Assembly: GCA_964370395.1 (NCBI GenBank)
Contig: CAYJIZ010000011.1
Span: 20,856-84,855 of the forward strand
Reading direction: 5' to 3'
DNA: 64,000 bases
Origin: JBGUVL01 sp964370395
Lineage (GTDB): Bacteria > Bacillota_I > Bacilli_A > Erysipelotrichales > Erysipelotrichaceae
Made by a program: the position numbers and the translations under genes. The number at the start of each line of letters is the position of its first letter. The stretch's first letter is position 1. The notes below the pieces were generated by a model, which had not been told where the DNA came from, made no database searches, and saw only the letters and a program-made list of their open reading frames with translations. This document shows positions 1 through 15,000 of the stretch, piece after piece.

Positions 1-3000
1 AAAGCACTTTCTGATGTTTTAGAATACAAAGAAACATCTTACTTAAGTGTTGATAAAGACAATCGTATTGAAATTGCAATTGAGTCAGATCTATTAAAGG
101 TGAAAAATAACCCACAAAGTGATTTTATTTTGGTAAATGACATAGAAGTTAAAATGGATATTTTAAAAGACATCACATTCCAGGGAACATTGTATGGGAA
201 TGGATATGTAATTAGCGGAATCAAAGATGTTTTGTTTAACAAACTTGAAAATGCGAAAATTGATGGACTAACTTTAAAAGGTGGTGCATTAGCAAACTCA
301 AGTACAAACACAACAATTTTAAATAGTGGATTTTATGTTGAATTGAACAATGAAGAAAAAGATGCTGCTCTACTTTTAAAGAGCGAGAACACAAGTATTG
401 AAAATAGTTATGTGTTAGCAAATATGGAAGGTAAAAATGTTGCAGGTTTTGTATTAGAAGGAAATGCAACAATTAAGAATAGTTATGTAAGTGGTTATTT
501 AGAAGGAGAATCCATATTTGGTTTTGGGAAACAAGCGAAATTAGATAATTGCTATGTGAGTGCATCATTAAATGCAAACAAAGTGAATGCTTTTAGTGAA
601 GAAAAAGAAAATACGGAATGTTTTTATGATGCGCAAGTAAATGCGATGTCTTTTGATAATGCGACGGCATACACACAAGCGCAATTAACAAGTAAAGATT
701 TTGATAATGATCAGTTTTTATTGGAAGAAGGATTGTATCCTCAAATTAAAAATGAATCATTAAAAGAAGAGGCTAAAAAAGTTTCTGTTTTGAGTGCACA
801 GGTAGTAAGTACTTCGGAAAACCTAAGCACTTTAAGTACAAGTGTTACTTTCGACAAAGAGGAAGGAATGGAGTGGAAAGCTAGCAATGCTACGATTGTA
901 AATGAACAAGCTAGATTAAGTTCTACTAGTGGAGAAATACAAGCCCAACAAGATGGTGTTACAAATCGTTTCTTATTAAAAGAAGTGAAAACAGTGAATG
1001 TGATTACACCAGGTAAATCAACGGCATTAGAATTAACACAGGTAACCTATCCTGTAACGTATGGGAAGTATTATAAAGTAGATTCATCAAAAACTGCACC
1101 AGCAACACCTAAAACACACAAAGAAGCCATCACGCAAGGATGGAAAATTGCGTATTGGACTGGCGTTGATCGTATTGGTGATCTTACATGGGATACAGAA
1201 TATAATTTATATACTTGTGATTTGAATACTGTAACTAGTGAATCTTTTAAAACGAATAAAGGATTACTTACAGGTTCCATAACGTTAAGTGGTAATTACG
1301 ATTCTGAAACAACAACAAACATGGTTGCTTCTTTTAACAAGATTTCCGCATCAGTAAGTGGAACATTATATTGGGAATACGCTCCTACATTGGATAGTAA
1401 AACATGGACAGAATTAAAAAAAGTAGAGAACGTAGATATTACGCAAACGTATGAATATGAGATCGAAGTAGATGAGTTATATTACAATTATTTACGCGCA
1501 CGTTTTGTAGTGGCAAATGAGGAAACCTATGCAGGTGTGTTCACAGATGCTACAAGCGATGTGTTAAAACATGGTATTGATGAAGTTAGTATCAATAACA
1601 ATCATCCCAAAACTGCAGGATCATACAGTGTTGGTGATGGTTTAAGTGCAACGATTAAACCAGAAGAAAAAGCAAATGATGTTATTTTCAAATGGTATCA
1701 TGAAGGGGTTGGAGAACCAATTTATGAGGGAAAGAATTATCGTTTAATTGGTAATGATATAGGAAAGAAAATTTATGTAGTTGCAGTTGCAAAAGAAAAA
1801 ACACAGCTAAAAGGAGAATTGAAAAGCAACGCAACAAGTGAAGTTATCGCGGTAAAAAGAGAAACACCAAATATAAAACCTAAATTAGTTGCAGTGGATG
1901 ACAAGACGGTAACAATCAAAATGGAAGATGATACAAATAATGATTTGTATACTTTTAAAGTGGAAGGTGAATCAGTGCCTGATATTACAATCGAATCATC
2001 AGTAAGAGGTAGTTCGGACTACATTATTTTAGGGTTAAACGCCAATTCTACATATAAGATTAGAGCTAAAATAATTGGAGAAAATGGTTATTTGGACAGT
2101 GACTTTGCTGACGATAGCTATGTATTAACTATCACTACAACAAAGCAACGAGTGCAAGGTAGTATTGAAATTACTGGAAAACCGATTTATGGTGAAACGC
2201 TTACGCAATCATTGATTTCATCAAACACTACACAAAAGGGTGATACAACATGGTATCGAATTGATGATGATAATAATCGAATAGCCACATTAACTACGGA
2301 ACCAAGTGGAGAATACAAAATAAAAAATGCTGACATTGGTTATCGTATTGAGGTTTCTTACACTGGTAATGGTGAATATGGTGGAGAAATTTCAAACACA
2401 ACAGATGTTATCATGAAAGCAGAATCAAACAAACCAACAGTGAATGTTGAAAGAACATCAACTGATACTACCTTTGATAGTGTAGAGGTCTATGCAACAG
2501 AAGATGTAAGTAATCCAAATCGTAAGTACATTTTAGGTTATAGCACTACAGCGACTGGAGTGCCTATTGAATATATAGAGGATGAAAAGCCTTTAGAAAT
2601 GACCCAAGGGAATAAGTATACAATTAGAAATTTAAAGCGAGATACAAAATATTATTTCTTTATTCGATTAGCAGCCAATGAAACGAATCAAAAATCTGAT
2701 TGGATTAGTTCTGATAAAGCGTTAGAAGCGACAACAACAAAAAAAGTTTTGGAAGCTACGATTGGTTTTGAATACGAAAGAAATAGTGGGGAACCAATGC
2801 AAGGTGATGTCATTACATCAAATCTGTTAACGCTAGACACACAGTTTGATTACAAGGGTACATGGAGTTGGACTCGTATTAAACCAGGTGGGTTAGAGGA
2901 AAAGATTTATGATTTTGAAGTGAGTCGTGATCGTAAATCAAGTTTTTATAAAACGCCTAGCGATGAAGAAATAGGAACAAAGTATCGAGTAGATTTTGTT

Positions 3001-6000
3001 CCAAGTGATGGATTTATTACAAAGGACATAAACATTAACAAAATCAGTGGAACAAGTTTGACTTTAGCAAAAAAAGCAAAACAAAAATATGTAACTCCTA
3101 ATACAAATGACATTAATGTTATTGTTGAAAATGATTCCACTGTACTTTTATCAATGAAACAAGGAGCAGGACTTTATAAATTTAGATACAAAACGGAAAG
3201 TGGTGCTTATGTTGAGGTTGATCAAAATGCCTATAGTGGTGTAGAAATAAAAGTAGATGGATTGAATCGTAATACAAACTATATATTTTCAGCTCGTAGA
3301 ATAGAAGACACAAATGGTTATGCGAGTGACTGGAGTAATGATTCAGCAAGTTATAAAACAGATAAAACAGAGATTGCTGGGTTCATTACATTAACTGGTG
3401 AAGGAAGAAACAAGGAAACATTGACTGCAAAATATGAATCTGCTACTTATTCTCCTACAGGAGATGACACTGGTGGTACATGGAAGTGGTATCGTAATGG
3501 TACTGAAATTGTTGAAGCGATGGGGCTTCCAACTTACAAGTTGAAAGACATCGATGTTAATAAAATTATAAGTGTTCGATATACAGCAAAAGAAAGCAGC
3601 AATTTTGTAGGAAGTGTTGATGCACAAACAGCACCAATATTAAAAGCATATAGCGATGTGCCAAGTGCTTCTTCTATTTCAAGTGCTTATGATAAGACAA
3701 ATAACATTATGAAACTAACACTTAATATGAGTGCTAGTGATACATCTCAAAAAGTATATTATGTACTACAAAAATCAGCAGCAGCTTCTCCAAACTATCC
3801 AACGACTGATGTGGATTGGGCTTTTTGGAAAGAAGTGAAGTCTTCAAATTTGATTATCACGCAAGATTCGAATTCACAATTATTAGAAGCAATGGAGCAG
3901 TATACTTTATACATGTTACGTACAGGAAACGACTATACTTTATCAAGCGGGATTGTATCACAAGTGTTCACTATGGGAACGAAAGTACAAACTGGGAATA
4001 TCGTAATGAGTGGAAATTTTGTTGTTGATAAAACAGTAACAGCGACATTGAGTGATAGTAATAATAAAAAAGGATATTGGCGTTGGTATCGAAGTACAAC
4101 AACAAAAACCAGTTCAAGTACAACGATGCCTAGTGTATCAAATAGTGCGAATTGGGTAGAAATTACAAGTGGGTTTAATGGATATTTGGATGTTGACACG
4201 TCATCTTTACGTCTTACTTCTGACATGTGGGGTTATTTCATCCGAGCGGATTTTGTTGCAAGTGATGATTCAACCTTCAGTGGTTCATTAACTAGTGTTA
4301 GTAACTCTTCACAACAAAAACATGTTCGCCGTATTTTAGAAGAAACGGTAAAAATTGAAAGTGATAAAAAAGATGGATTTGGAACACCACGAGCTTATTC
4401 GCAAGCTACTATTACAGCAACAATGGAAAATAGCTATGAACAAGGGGGAATAGGTAATAATCATAGTACTAGCTATTTGCGTTTTAAAATCGGAGGTTTC
4501 GAGGTTGTACCTTCTAGATATTATGGAAATACATTTTCATATCGTTTTGACTCAACTGAGAGAATATACGATAATTTAGAAGTAACAGCACAAATTCCGG
4601 TACCGAATCGTTATTGGATGTATTGTAGTAGCGGACTTTCTGAATATAGTTCAATGACGAGTGCTTTGATAAATAGTAAATCAAGTACAAATACATCATT
4701 TAAGTATATTTACGGAATTGCGATAAATAGCGGTCAAGAGTTCAACAATTTTGTTTCAGGAGCAATTGGATACACGCAACGTAATGTAAAATATATTTTA
4801 ACTGAAAATATAAACATATCGAGTTTACCTGCTGTTTCACCAACGTCAGCAATTTTTAGTGGTATTTTCGATGGTGATTCACATACAATCGTTGGAATGA
4901 AAAATACGATGTTTACAGAGGTAATAGGGTCTTCGTCATCAAATCGAGCGAGTGTACGCAATTGTATTATATATAATTCTAATATACAAGCTGGAGTTTT
5001 AGGTGATCAATATCTTAATAGTGGAGCAGTTATCACAAGAACAGGTACAAATTTTGATTTAGATAATTTATTTTTGATTGATTCTACATTGACTTCCGAA
5101 TGGGATACGGGTTATTTCATAGGAAAAACCAGGGGAGGAGCAGGGAATATAGTTAATGTTAGAAATTGTGGTTCAGCAGGAGGATGGGTGAAAACGACCA
5201 AGAGCGACACGTCCTTAGGAGGATTAGCAGGTAGTGTAGATGGAGATATTAATATAGAACAGTTCTTCTCGATTGGTACACAATTTTCAACAGGAAAAGT
5301 TGGAGTTGCAGGAGTAATTGGATTTATATCTGGTGGTTTTGTTAATATTTATCGATCATATATTGCTTCTAAAATACCAACCAAACCAGAAGTTTATTAT
5401 GGTGGTGGAATCATTGCTCGTATTATAAGTAGTTCAAATTCAAAAGTTGAGAGTGTATATAATGATACAAAAATTAATCCAACTGGACAAGATGGGTTAA
5501 ATACATATTGTACAAATGTTGAAACGTCTACACTTATGGGTTCTGGTAAAGCTGCTCAACTGGGATCAAATTGGACATTTAAGGATGGGTTTTATCCACA
5601 GTTGAAGTGGTTAAATGATCACCCGATTTTAAACTTGTATACTGCAACACGTGCTTCTTTCACAAGTGCAGACAATTATACAACAGTTTCAGAGAGATTA
5701 AGTGGACTAATGTTTGGAACGCTGGTAATACCGGAACGCTTTCAAGATGGTAATTATGAAATTACATCAAGTGATCCAGCTGGAATCCGCGTTGTTGGAA
5801 ATACGTTAGTTCCAGTGTCTCGAGGTAAGGATGTAACTATTACAGTAACTTACAAAGAGCCAAACGCCACTATCGGAGGAAGCGTAAAAAATACGTTTAA
5901 TTTCAGAACACAGTTAGCAATACCAATTGTTAATGTTTCAATAAAAGGAGATGCAATTTTTGGTTCGAAACTAGAAGCAAATGCAACTGGGGGAGATACT

Positions 6001-9000
6001 ACACCTACTTATCAATGGTATCGTCGAGCAAGTGGTTCTTCAACGATTGAAAAAATATCAGGAGCAACAAATCAAAGCTATAGTATAAAAGCAAGTGACA
6101 TAGGGTACCAATTGATGGTAGAGGTCGATGCGAGTGAACATGGAGACATGCGAAGTGCATTTACGAGTGTTGTTTCTTCAACGATGCCTACGAGTGATTG
6201 TATCGTAAGGACACCGAGTGATAATAGTATTACCTTTTATCAAACTGGCATGGTGGGAGCAGTGTTTGAATATGCTTACCAAGCATCTAATGCAACAACA
6301 AAAACGATTTTGGATGGGACATATGCAAATAATATACCAGTTACTATAAGTAGTTTACAACGTAACAAGAGTTATACGTTATCCTCAAGAATTGCAGGAG
6401 GATCGGGGTATCCAGCTGGTCCATGGAGAGATCAAACAGTAACCACTGCAAAGACGGCAGTAAAAGGTGCGATTACTTTTGGAAATAATATTAATAATGG
6501 GACGCAACTATCAATATCTGCTGATAAAACAAATGGGCAAACGGGTACTTGGAAATTAGAAAGAATTAAGAGTGATGGGACTACTGAAGCAATTCCGTTT
6601 TCTGCTTCTAGCTATACGATTAATTATTCTTTAACTAATAATGATGTTGGGTGCAAAATCAAAGCGACATTTACTGGAACAGGAGATTTTAATGGAAATG
6701 TTACTGCAACAAGTAAAGAAATTCAACGAGCTATTTTTGCGAAGCCTACAAAACCGACGTTAGTCACAGCAACAAACTCGTCACTTACACTTAATGTTGG
6801 AACTGCAGGAAATGTTTATGATATTGCAATTGCATCAAATAGTTCAGATGTTCCAATAGTGGTAAAAACGAAAGTGAATGGAGCGACAGATGTCGTGTTA
6901 GATGGTTTGAATCATAATACAACTTATTATGTCTATGTGAGAGGATCTGAAACGGATGCTTGGATACAGGGACCATATAGTGATGCCCAAGCTTGTAATA
7001 CAAGTACGACTGTTATTAGTGGGAATATCGTGGTTGAAGGAAATTTGAAAACGGCGCAAGAGATCAAATTTAAAGCGAATGTAGATGGAAGTGTAACAGG
7101 AAGATGGACACTTGGAAAAGTGGAAAACGGAACACAGTATACTACTATTTCATCGAAGTTGTATACAGTTAGCCCTAATACGCAAGAAATCACTTATACT
7201 GTAAGGGCTAGTGATGCAAGCGAAGAGAGCAAAGAATCAAAATACGTTGCTACTTTCGTGGGGACTGGTGATTACCAAGGGAACATTAGCTATACAAGTA
7301 ACAAAATTGAGAAGGCACAATTAACAATTGACGATATGCCGAAAGACAAAGTTGTTGCAAGTGATATTAGAGATCATTCTTTTACACTAAAAACAACGGA
7401 AGGAAATGAATCGTATCAGTTTGGTATAGCTGAGAAAGAAACAACTTCGGTTAAGGAAATTCTTGGTAAAGTGGAAGTAAACAAAGAACTTGTCATTAAT
7501 GATTTAGATAGAAACAAAGAATATGATGTGTATATTCGTAAGGCAGCAAAAGTAGGATATACAGCAAGTGAGTTTGTAAAAACAACAACAACTGTAAAAA
7601 CATCAAAAACTGCTTTAAATGGATATGTTACTTTCACTGTTAAGGATGACAATGGTCAACCTGTCAGCGAAAACAAAGTAGGTTCTGCATTAATTGGTTA
7701 TACGTATACAGCGATGTATCATAAAGGAAGCTATTCACCTGATATTGATGATTCAAATGTGGGACAATGGGCTTGGTATGCAGATGGTGAATTAATTACA
7801 GATAGTGTTGGTAATGATTCGTTTACTGTACCTGCAATGATTGGAACTCCAGATATTAGTGTACGATTCACTGCACTTGCATCAAGTGATTTTTTGGGAT
7901 CCCGAGACGTTAGTGTAGGAATTCTAGACAAAAGTGCATTTGGTGAACCGAATGCTCCTGAAGTAGAAGTGTTAGAAGAAGACAAACAATATCGTAGTAA
8001 AATTAAACTTACTTCAACTGAAGATTTAAAAGATGTTTATTGGTATGTGCAAAAAACCTCATTTGGGAAAGTTCCAGAAACAGTTGGTGTGGATGAAGCT
8101 AGTAGCGAAGTAAAAGAAAATGTATGGTTTAAAGCAAATGATAATACAGTTATAACTCTTGATGCGTACACTGAGTATATAGTTTATGCAGCGCGTCTTG
8201 AAACAACACAATTTGTTTCAAGTGCAGTGATTTCTACAAGAGCGTTTGTAACAAAAAAAGATGACCTTAAAGAAATTGGGGCGGAAATATTATCAGATAA
8301 TGTTTGGAAAGTAGCACAAGAGAAACAACTTATTGTAGATTGTGGAGGTCTTACTACAACAGGGACTTGGCAATTTTATGTCAGAGATGATACTGCAGAT
8401 GAAAGCAAAGAAGATTGGCAAAATATTAACCTTGATGTAAAGAACTCAATCGTTGAAGGGGTAAATGATCAAAATCAATCATATATTAATTTTGAGATAC
8501 CTTTAAAATACATTGGAAAGTATGTCATTGTTGAGTACAGTGGGAGATCAGCATATTCTAACGAAATCTACTATCGTGCTCAAGATCCTTTAGAAGGTAC
8601 TTTATTAAAAGGATATGCAAAAATGGATGCTACGGAAGCAACGGTTAATGAAACCGTTAATGTTAGTTACACATTAGGTGAGAATGTTGCAATCGATGAT
8701 AGTAATGGATACTGGAGATGGTATCGTGAAACGGGAGTTGGTACTAATAAATTTGAATTAATTATTGATGATTTGACGAACAAACCATATGGAATAGAAG
8801 GGGAAATAACAGATAGTTATGAATTATCAGCTGAGGATGTGAATCGTCAAATTTATGCAGAATACGCCGCCAATAAAGCAAATACTTTTACTGGTACAGT
8901 CGCTACTTCTAGACTAAATAGTGTACGTAAGGCAGAACAAAACAAACCTAACAAAGTTGAACTTAAACAAGTGAATGGAACAGATATCCAGGTGAAATTT

Positions 9001-12000
9001 CCTAATAATTATTCAGTATCAGGAACTACATTACCTGATGTTGTATTAGGATATCGTTTGGCGAACACTAACGATACAATCACATGGCAGAATAAAAATA
9101 TAGGTGATTCATGGATTCGTAATTTAGATGCAAAAAAAGAATATGAAGTTTTTGTGAAGTTTGTTGAAACAAGTGAATTTAAAGAAAGTGTAGCGAGTGA
9201 TTCTATTTTAGTAACAACAGGTTTTAAACTGTTTGATGATAATTCTCTTATTTTGAAAGATGAATCAATACTAGAAAGTGGATCAGTGATAGAAGCAACA
9301 TACACAGGTCTTGGAGTTGTTGATGGAGAGTTTGAAGTTAGACGAAGTGATGGTCAAGCCGTAAGTGGGGTATTAGAACAAAGTACAATTGGGCAAGTTG
9401 CTTCTATGAAATATACTTGTAGTAGTGAAGATATTGGAGCAAATATAATTATTGTATTCAAAGAGAAAAGTGATGCTAAACATTACGGTGGTGAAATTCA
9501 AAAAGCGAGTCGTATGGTTGAAAAACCTGAAAATCCAGCTTCACCAACAGCACCAATGTTACAAATGGTGACATATGAAGAAACAGCACTAAGTGCAACT
9601 GTTTCAAAAGATTACGAATACGTACTTTCAAAAAGTGCTGATGCAATTACGGATGAAAGCGATTGGCAAAAACTAACAACTGTTGATTCTGAGACACATA
9701 AGTTTACTGAATTAACAAACGGTATAAAGTATTATTTACATGCTAGAATTGCCGAGACGAAAGATTATCGAAGTGGAAACGAGATTGTAAGCAGTCCAAC
9801 TAAACCATGGGAAAAAACTTTATACGCAATATACTATTACGGAATGGAAAATGCATATTATGAAAGTACACAAAACCCTACGCAATATAGTGAAATAGAT
9901 AATGTTAAGCTAATTGAACCAATAAAAAAAGGATATGAATTCACTGGTTGGACGTTTGGTAGTGAAACAAATCCTAATAAAAATGTTGAAATTCCTACGT
10001 ATAGCAATGGAGACAAAGAATTCACAGCGAATTGGAAGATTAACTCTTATGATGTGAAATTTGTGGCAAATGATGGAAGTGGAGACAAATTGATTAAGCT
10101 TGAGTACGACTCTTTGGTTTCAGAACCTGAGTCACTAACTAAAAAAGGTCATACATTTATTGGATGGTATTCAGATGCGCAATATGGGAAAGCTTGGAAT
10201 TTTGTAACAGATCGAGTAAGTGATAGTGATTTAACACTTTATGCAAAATGGCAAGTTAATAAGTATAAAATAACATTTAATGGAAATGGTGGAAACACAG
10301 TTGTTAAAACAATTGATTATGGTGATGAACTGGGTGTTCTACCTGTTAGTCAACGCGATGGATACCACCTTAAGGGATGGTATACAAAAGCGGTTGATGG
10401 AGAATCGATAAGTGAAAATACGAAAGTTGATGATAGCGATGCTGAGTACTTTGCACAATGGAACGTCATTGACTATCAAATTCAGTATGATCTTAAAGAT
10501 GGGATTAATACAGGGAATCCAGATACGTATAATTATGAGTCTGGAGAAATTACATTAAATGAACCAACTAAGAAAGGTTCGACTTTCATGGGATGGACAT
10601 TTGAAGGACAAGAAGAACCAATAAAAGAAGTTACGATTCCATCAGGAAGTTTTGGGGATAAGAAATTCACTGCTAATTGGAAAGTCATTGAATTTAGTAT
10701 TAAATACGAATTAGAAGGTGGAACAAATAATAGCAACAACCCAACTACTTATACTGCTGACGACAAGATTACGTTGCTTGCTCCTCGTAAAGAAAAACAC
10801 ATGTTTACTGGTTGGACATACAAAGGAATGAGCACTCCACAAAAAGATGTGGTAATTGACCAAGGTAGCGAAGGTGATAAAATATTTACTGCTCATTGGA
10901 AACAGGCAGAATGGCAAGTCACTTTTGATGCACAAGGTGGAACAAACATAAATGCAATTTGGATTGCAACTGGTGAATTAGTGAATGCGATAGAAGCACC
11001 AATGAGAGTTGGATATACCTTTGATGGTTGGTACAAAGATGCTGCAACTACTATACCTTGGGATTTTGATCAAGATAAAGTTAACAGTAATCTGAAGTTA
11101 TACGCAAAATGGAAAGTTCAAGATATGACAATCACTTTCGATTCGCAAGGCGGTAGCAATGTGAGTCAAATCATTACACCATTCGGTAAGGTAATTGGAA
11201 CATTATCTTCACCAACAAAAGAAGGATATCAATTCTTAGGTTGGTATAGTGATATGGTGGGAGGTACAAAATTGTACGAAACCACGTTGATTCAACAAGA
11301 TGCAACTTACTATGCGCAATGGGAGTGCATTCCATATAAAATCGAATACATTCTAGGTATGGAAGGGAAAAATGATGAGCGTAACCCATTGAGTTACACT
11401 GTGGAAGATGAAACGATCACATTAAGAAGTCCTAGCAAACCACAAAAGATATTCAAGGGATGGACTTACGATGGACAAAATACACCAATACTAGATGTAA
11501 GTATTCAAAAAGGAAGTATAGGAGATAAAAAATTCACAGCAGTGTGGGAAGATGCGAGCATTAAGGTAAGCTTCAACTCACAAGGTGGGAATGAAGTAAG
11601 TGATGTGTGGTTAAAAACAAATACAGTGATTGAAAAACCAAGTGATCCAATAAGAGTTGGATATGACTTTACTGGTTGGTATAGTGATGCGCAAACTACG
11701 CAAAAATGGAATTTTGCTACACCAATAAATGAGGATAAAACACTTTATGCAGGATGGTCAATACAACGATTCGATGTGATTTTTGATGGACAAAATGGCG
11801 AAATTGCAACTAGTGTTATGAGATCATACCAAAGTAGTGTTGGGAAATTACCAACTGTGACAAAAACCGGATATGTATTCAAAGGATGGTTTACACACCA
11901 AACAGGCGGTGTTCAAATTAATGAACAGGAATCTGTAACTTGTACCGTTTCCTATTTTGCACAATGGGAAAAAGAAGTGTATGCAATTGATTATGTGTTA

Positions 12001-15000
12001 AATGGTGGAATCAATGCAGTAAGTAATCCTAAAACATATACGATTGAAGATGATTTCACATTGCATATGCCAACAAAGAAAAACTATGCATTTACTGGTT
12101 GGACATACGAAGGGCAAGATACTCCTACCTTTGATGTAAGTGTGACCAGTCCTAGTACAGGGAACAAATCATATGTTGCAAATTGGCAAGCGTGTGACTA
12201 TGTAGTAAAACTAAACACCAATGGTGGAACGATTATGAATGATGTATATGTGAAAGCGGGAGATACGCTAGCTACACTTGCAGAACCGAAAAAAGAAGGA
12301 TATACCTTTGAAGGATGGTACAGTGATGCTGGATTTAGTAAACCTTGGAATATCACTAGTAGCCAAGTAAACCAAGATATTACGTTGTATGCGAAATGGA
12401 GTACACAACAATTTGACATTAATTTCGATGCCAATGGAGGAAGCAGAGTAGCAACGATGAGCAAAGCGTATGGAAGCAAACTTAATACGCTTCCAACAAC
12501 GACGAAAGAAGGATATGACTTCTTAGGTTGGTTTACTAAAAAAGAAGGTGGCACAAAAATAAGTAGTGAAACGTTAGTAAATGGACAAGTAACTTATTTT
12601 GCACACTGGAAAGCAAAACAATACAACATCATTTATAAATTAGATGGTGGAATGAATAATGTGGCAAATCCAATGTCTTATACTATTGAGGATGAAACAT
12701 TCACATTAGAAATTCCAAGCAAAGAGAATTACATGTTTGTGGGATGGACTTTTGAAGGTCAAGATTCACCAACGATGGTAGTTTCTTTAAATAAAGGAAG
12801 TGTTGGAAACAAAACGTTTATTGCAAATTGGGATGATGCGGATGCGAAAATTACATTTGATAGCGCTGGAGGAAGTGCAATTGCACCAATTTGGGTAAAA
12901 ACAAACAGTCTTGTTCCTAGTATAGAAGCACCAGTTAAAGAAGGATATCGTTTCTTAGGATGGAAAGCGACTTCAAAACCTAATGAAATGTGGGATTTCA
13001 CGAGTGATTGTATTTCACAAAAAGAAACTACATTTACTGCTCAATGGGAAAAAGAAAAATACCAAGTGAGTTTTGATGCACAAAACAATGAAACATTCGC
13101 TTCTAGTTTCGTGTCTTATAATGATGCAGTTGGAATACTGCCTGCCCCACAAAGAAAAGGGTACCATTTTGCTGGTTGGTTTGATGAAGAAGGTAGGCAG
13201 GTACAAAGTACCACACTTGTTAAGACAAATTTAAAACTTCAAGCGAAATGGGTGGCAATTACCTATAGCATTGCATATGTGATGGAAGAAGGGATTAATC
13301 CAGCAACAAATCCAACCTCTTATACGATTGAAGACAATATTGTGTTAAGAGAACCAACACGTAAAGAATATGTATTCACTGGTTGGACGTACAATACTTC
13401 GATGGAGCCAATTAAACAGATGGAAATTGCGAAAGGAAGCATCGGTAATAAGACGTTTACAGCAAAATGGAAAACTAGTGATTATACAGTTCAATTTGAT
13501 AGTAATGGCGGTTCAATTGTTGATGATATGTATGCATTAAATGACACAACAATTGCAATGCCTACAGCACCAACAAAAAATGGACATACATTTATTGGTT
13601 GGTACGAAGATACACAATTACAACATGCATGGGATTTCGATAAGAGCAATGTGGTTAAAAATATGACATTGTATGCTAAGTGGGAAGTCAATTCTTATAA
13701 TGTATGTTTTGATGGAAACGGTGGTGATGATGCTGCACGTAGAAATGTGAAATTTGATGATGAAATAGGTACATTGCCATCTTCAAGTAGAACAGGATAT
13801 TTATTTGATGGTTGGTACACACAAGCGATTGGTGGATTTAAAGTTAGTGCTACTACTAAACTAGGTAACCAAGATATGACATATTATGCACATTGGAAGG
13901 TAATCAATTATCAGTTACGTTACGACTTAGCTGGAGGTAGTGTGAATAATCCAACGTCATATACGGTTGAAGACGAAGTTACACTTAACCAACCAACACG
14001 AAAAGGTTACACATTTACAGGTTGGACATCAAATGATATTACCACTCCTCAATTGAGTGTAGTAATTGAAATAGGTAGTGTTGGAGAGCAAAAGTTTGTC
14101 GCTAATTGGCAAGCAAATACGTACAAAGTGACATATGATTTGGCAGGTGGAAGTGCACAAAACATTAGTTTCTATACGATTGAGGATGCATTTTCATTAA
14201 ATGCACCAAAAAGAGAAGGGTATGAATTTGCTGGTTGGACATATACTGGACAAACAACACCAATTAAAACAGTGGAAGTGAAAGCAGGAAATATAGGAGA
14301 TCGTCATTATGTGGCACATTGGGTGAGAATCATACCACCATTGCCACCGTTACCTCCAATTCCAACACCAACACCAAAACCGACACCTAATCCAATTCCT
14401 AACCCAATACCAAACAACAAAACGACCGATAGTGATTACACTCTTCCTGTAATTAAGCAAGAGACACCAATCATTCCTGTTGAAGGAACATTATCGGAAG
14501 GTAAATTAACGCTACCATCTACAATTAACCCACCAGTGGATGGAAAAAGTGAAATTAAAATTGGAAAAGGGTCACTTAAAGTAGATGTTGATACAAAAGT
14601 AAACGTGAAAGATCTTGAACGATTTGTGAACGCAGTACTAAGTCCAAAACAACTACAAAAAGTGGCGGAAGGCAATCGTATTGAAATTCGTTTATCGATG
14701 AATGAAAAAACACAAAAAGAAGTGAATGATTATGGATTGATAGACGCAAAAGCAAAAGAAAAAGAATTAGAAATTGTTAAAATGTTTGATGTGAATATTG
14801 AGGTAAAAGAAAATGATAAATGGAGTGTTGTTGAAAAACTTCATGATACTATTGAAATTATCTTCCAAATTCCAAAAGACTTACAATCATTAGATGCACA
14901 ATTCTTTATGTTGCATTTACATGATAGCAAAGTCGACGTATTATCGGATAAGGACGAAGAAAATGATACTGTTACAGTAGAAACACAATCGTTCTCAGTC

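Noticed and set aside
100..102. GTG as start of the giant surface protein
   Set aside because: The frame is open back to base 1 with the same repeat style, and no ribosome binding site precedes the GTG.
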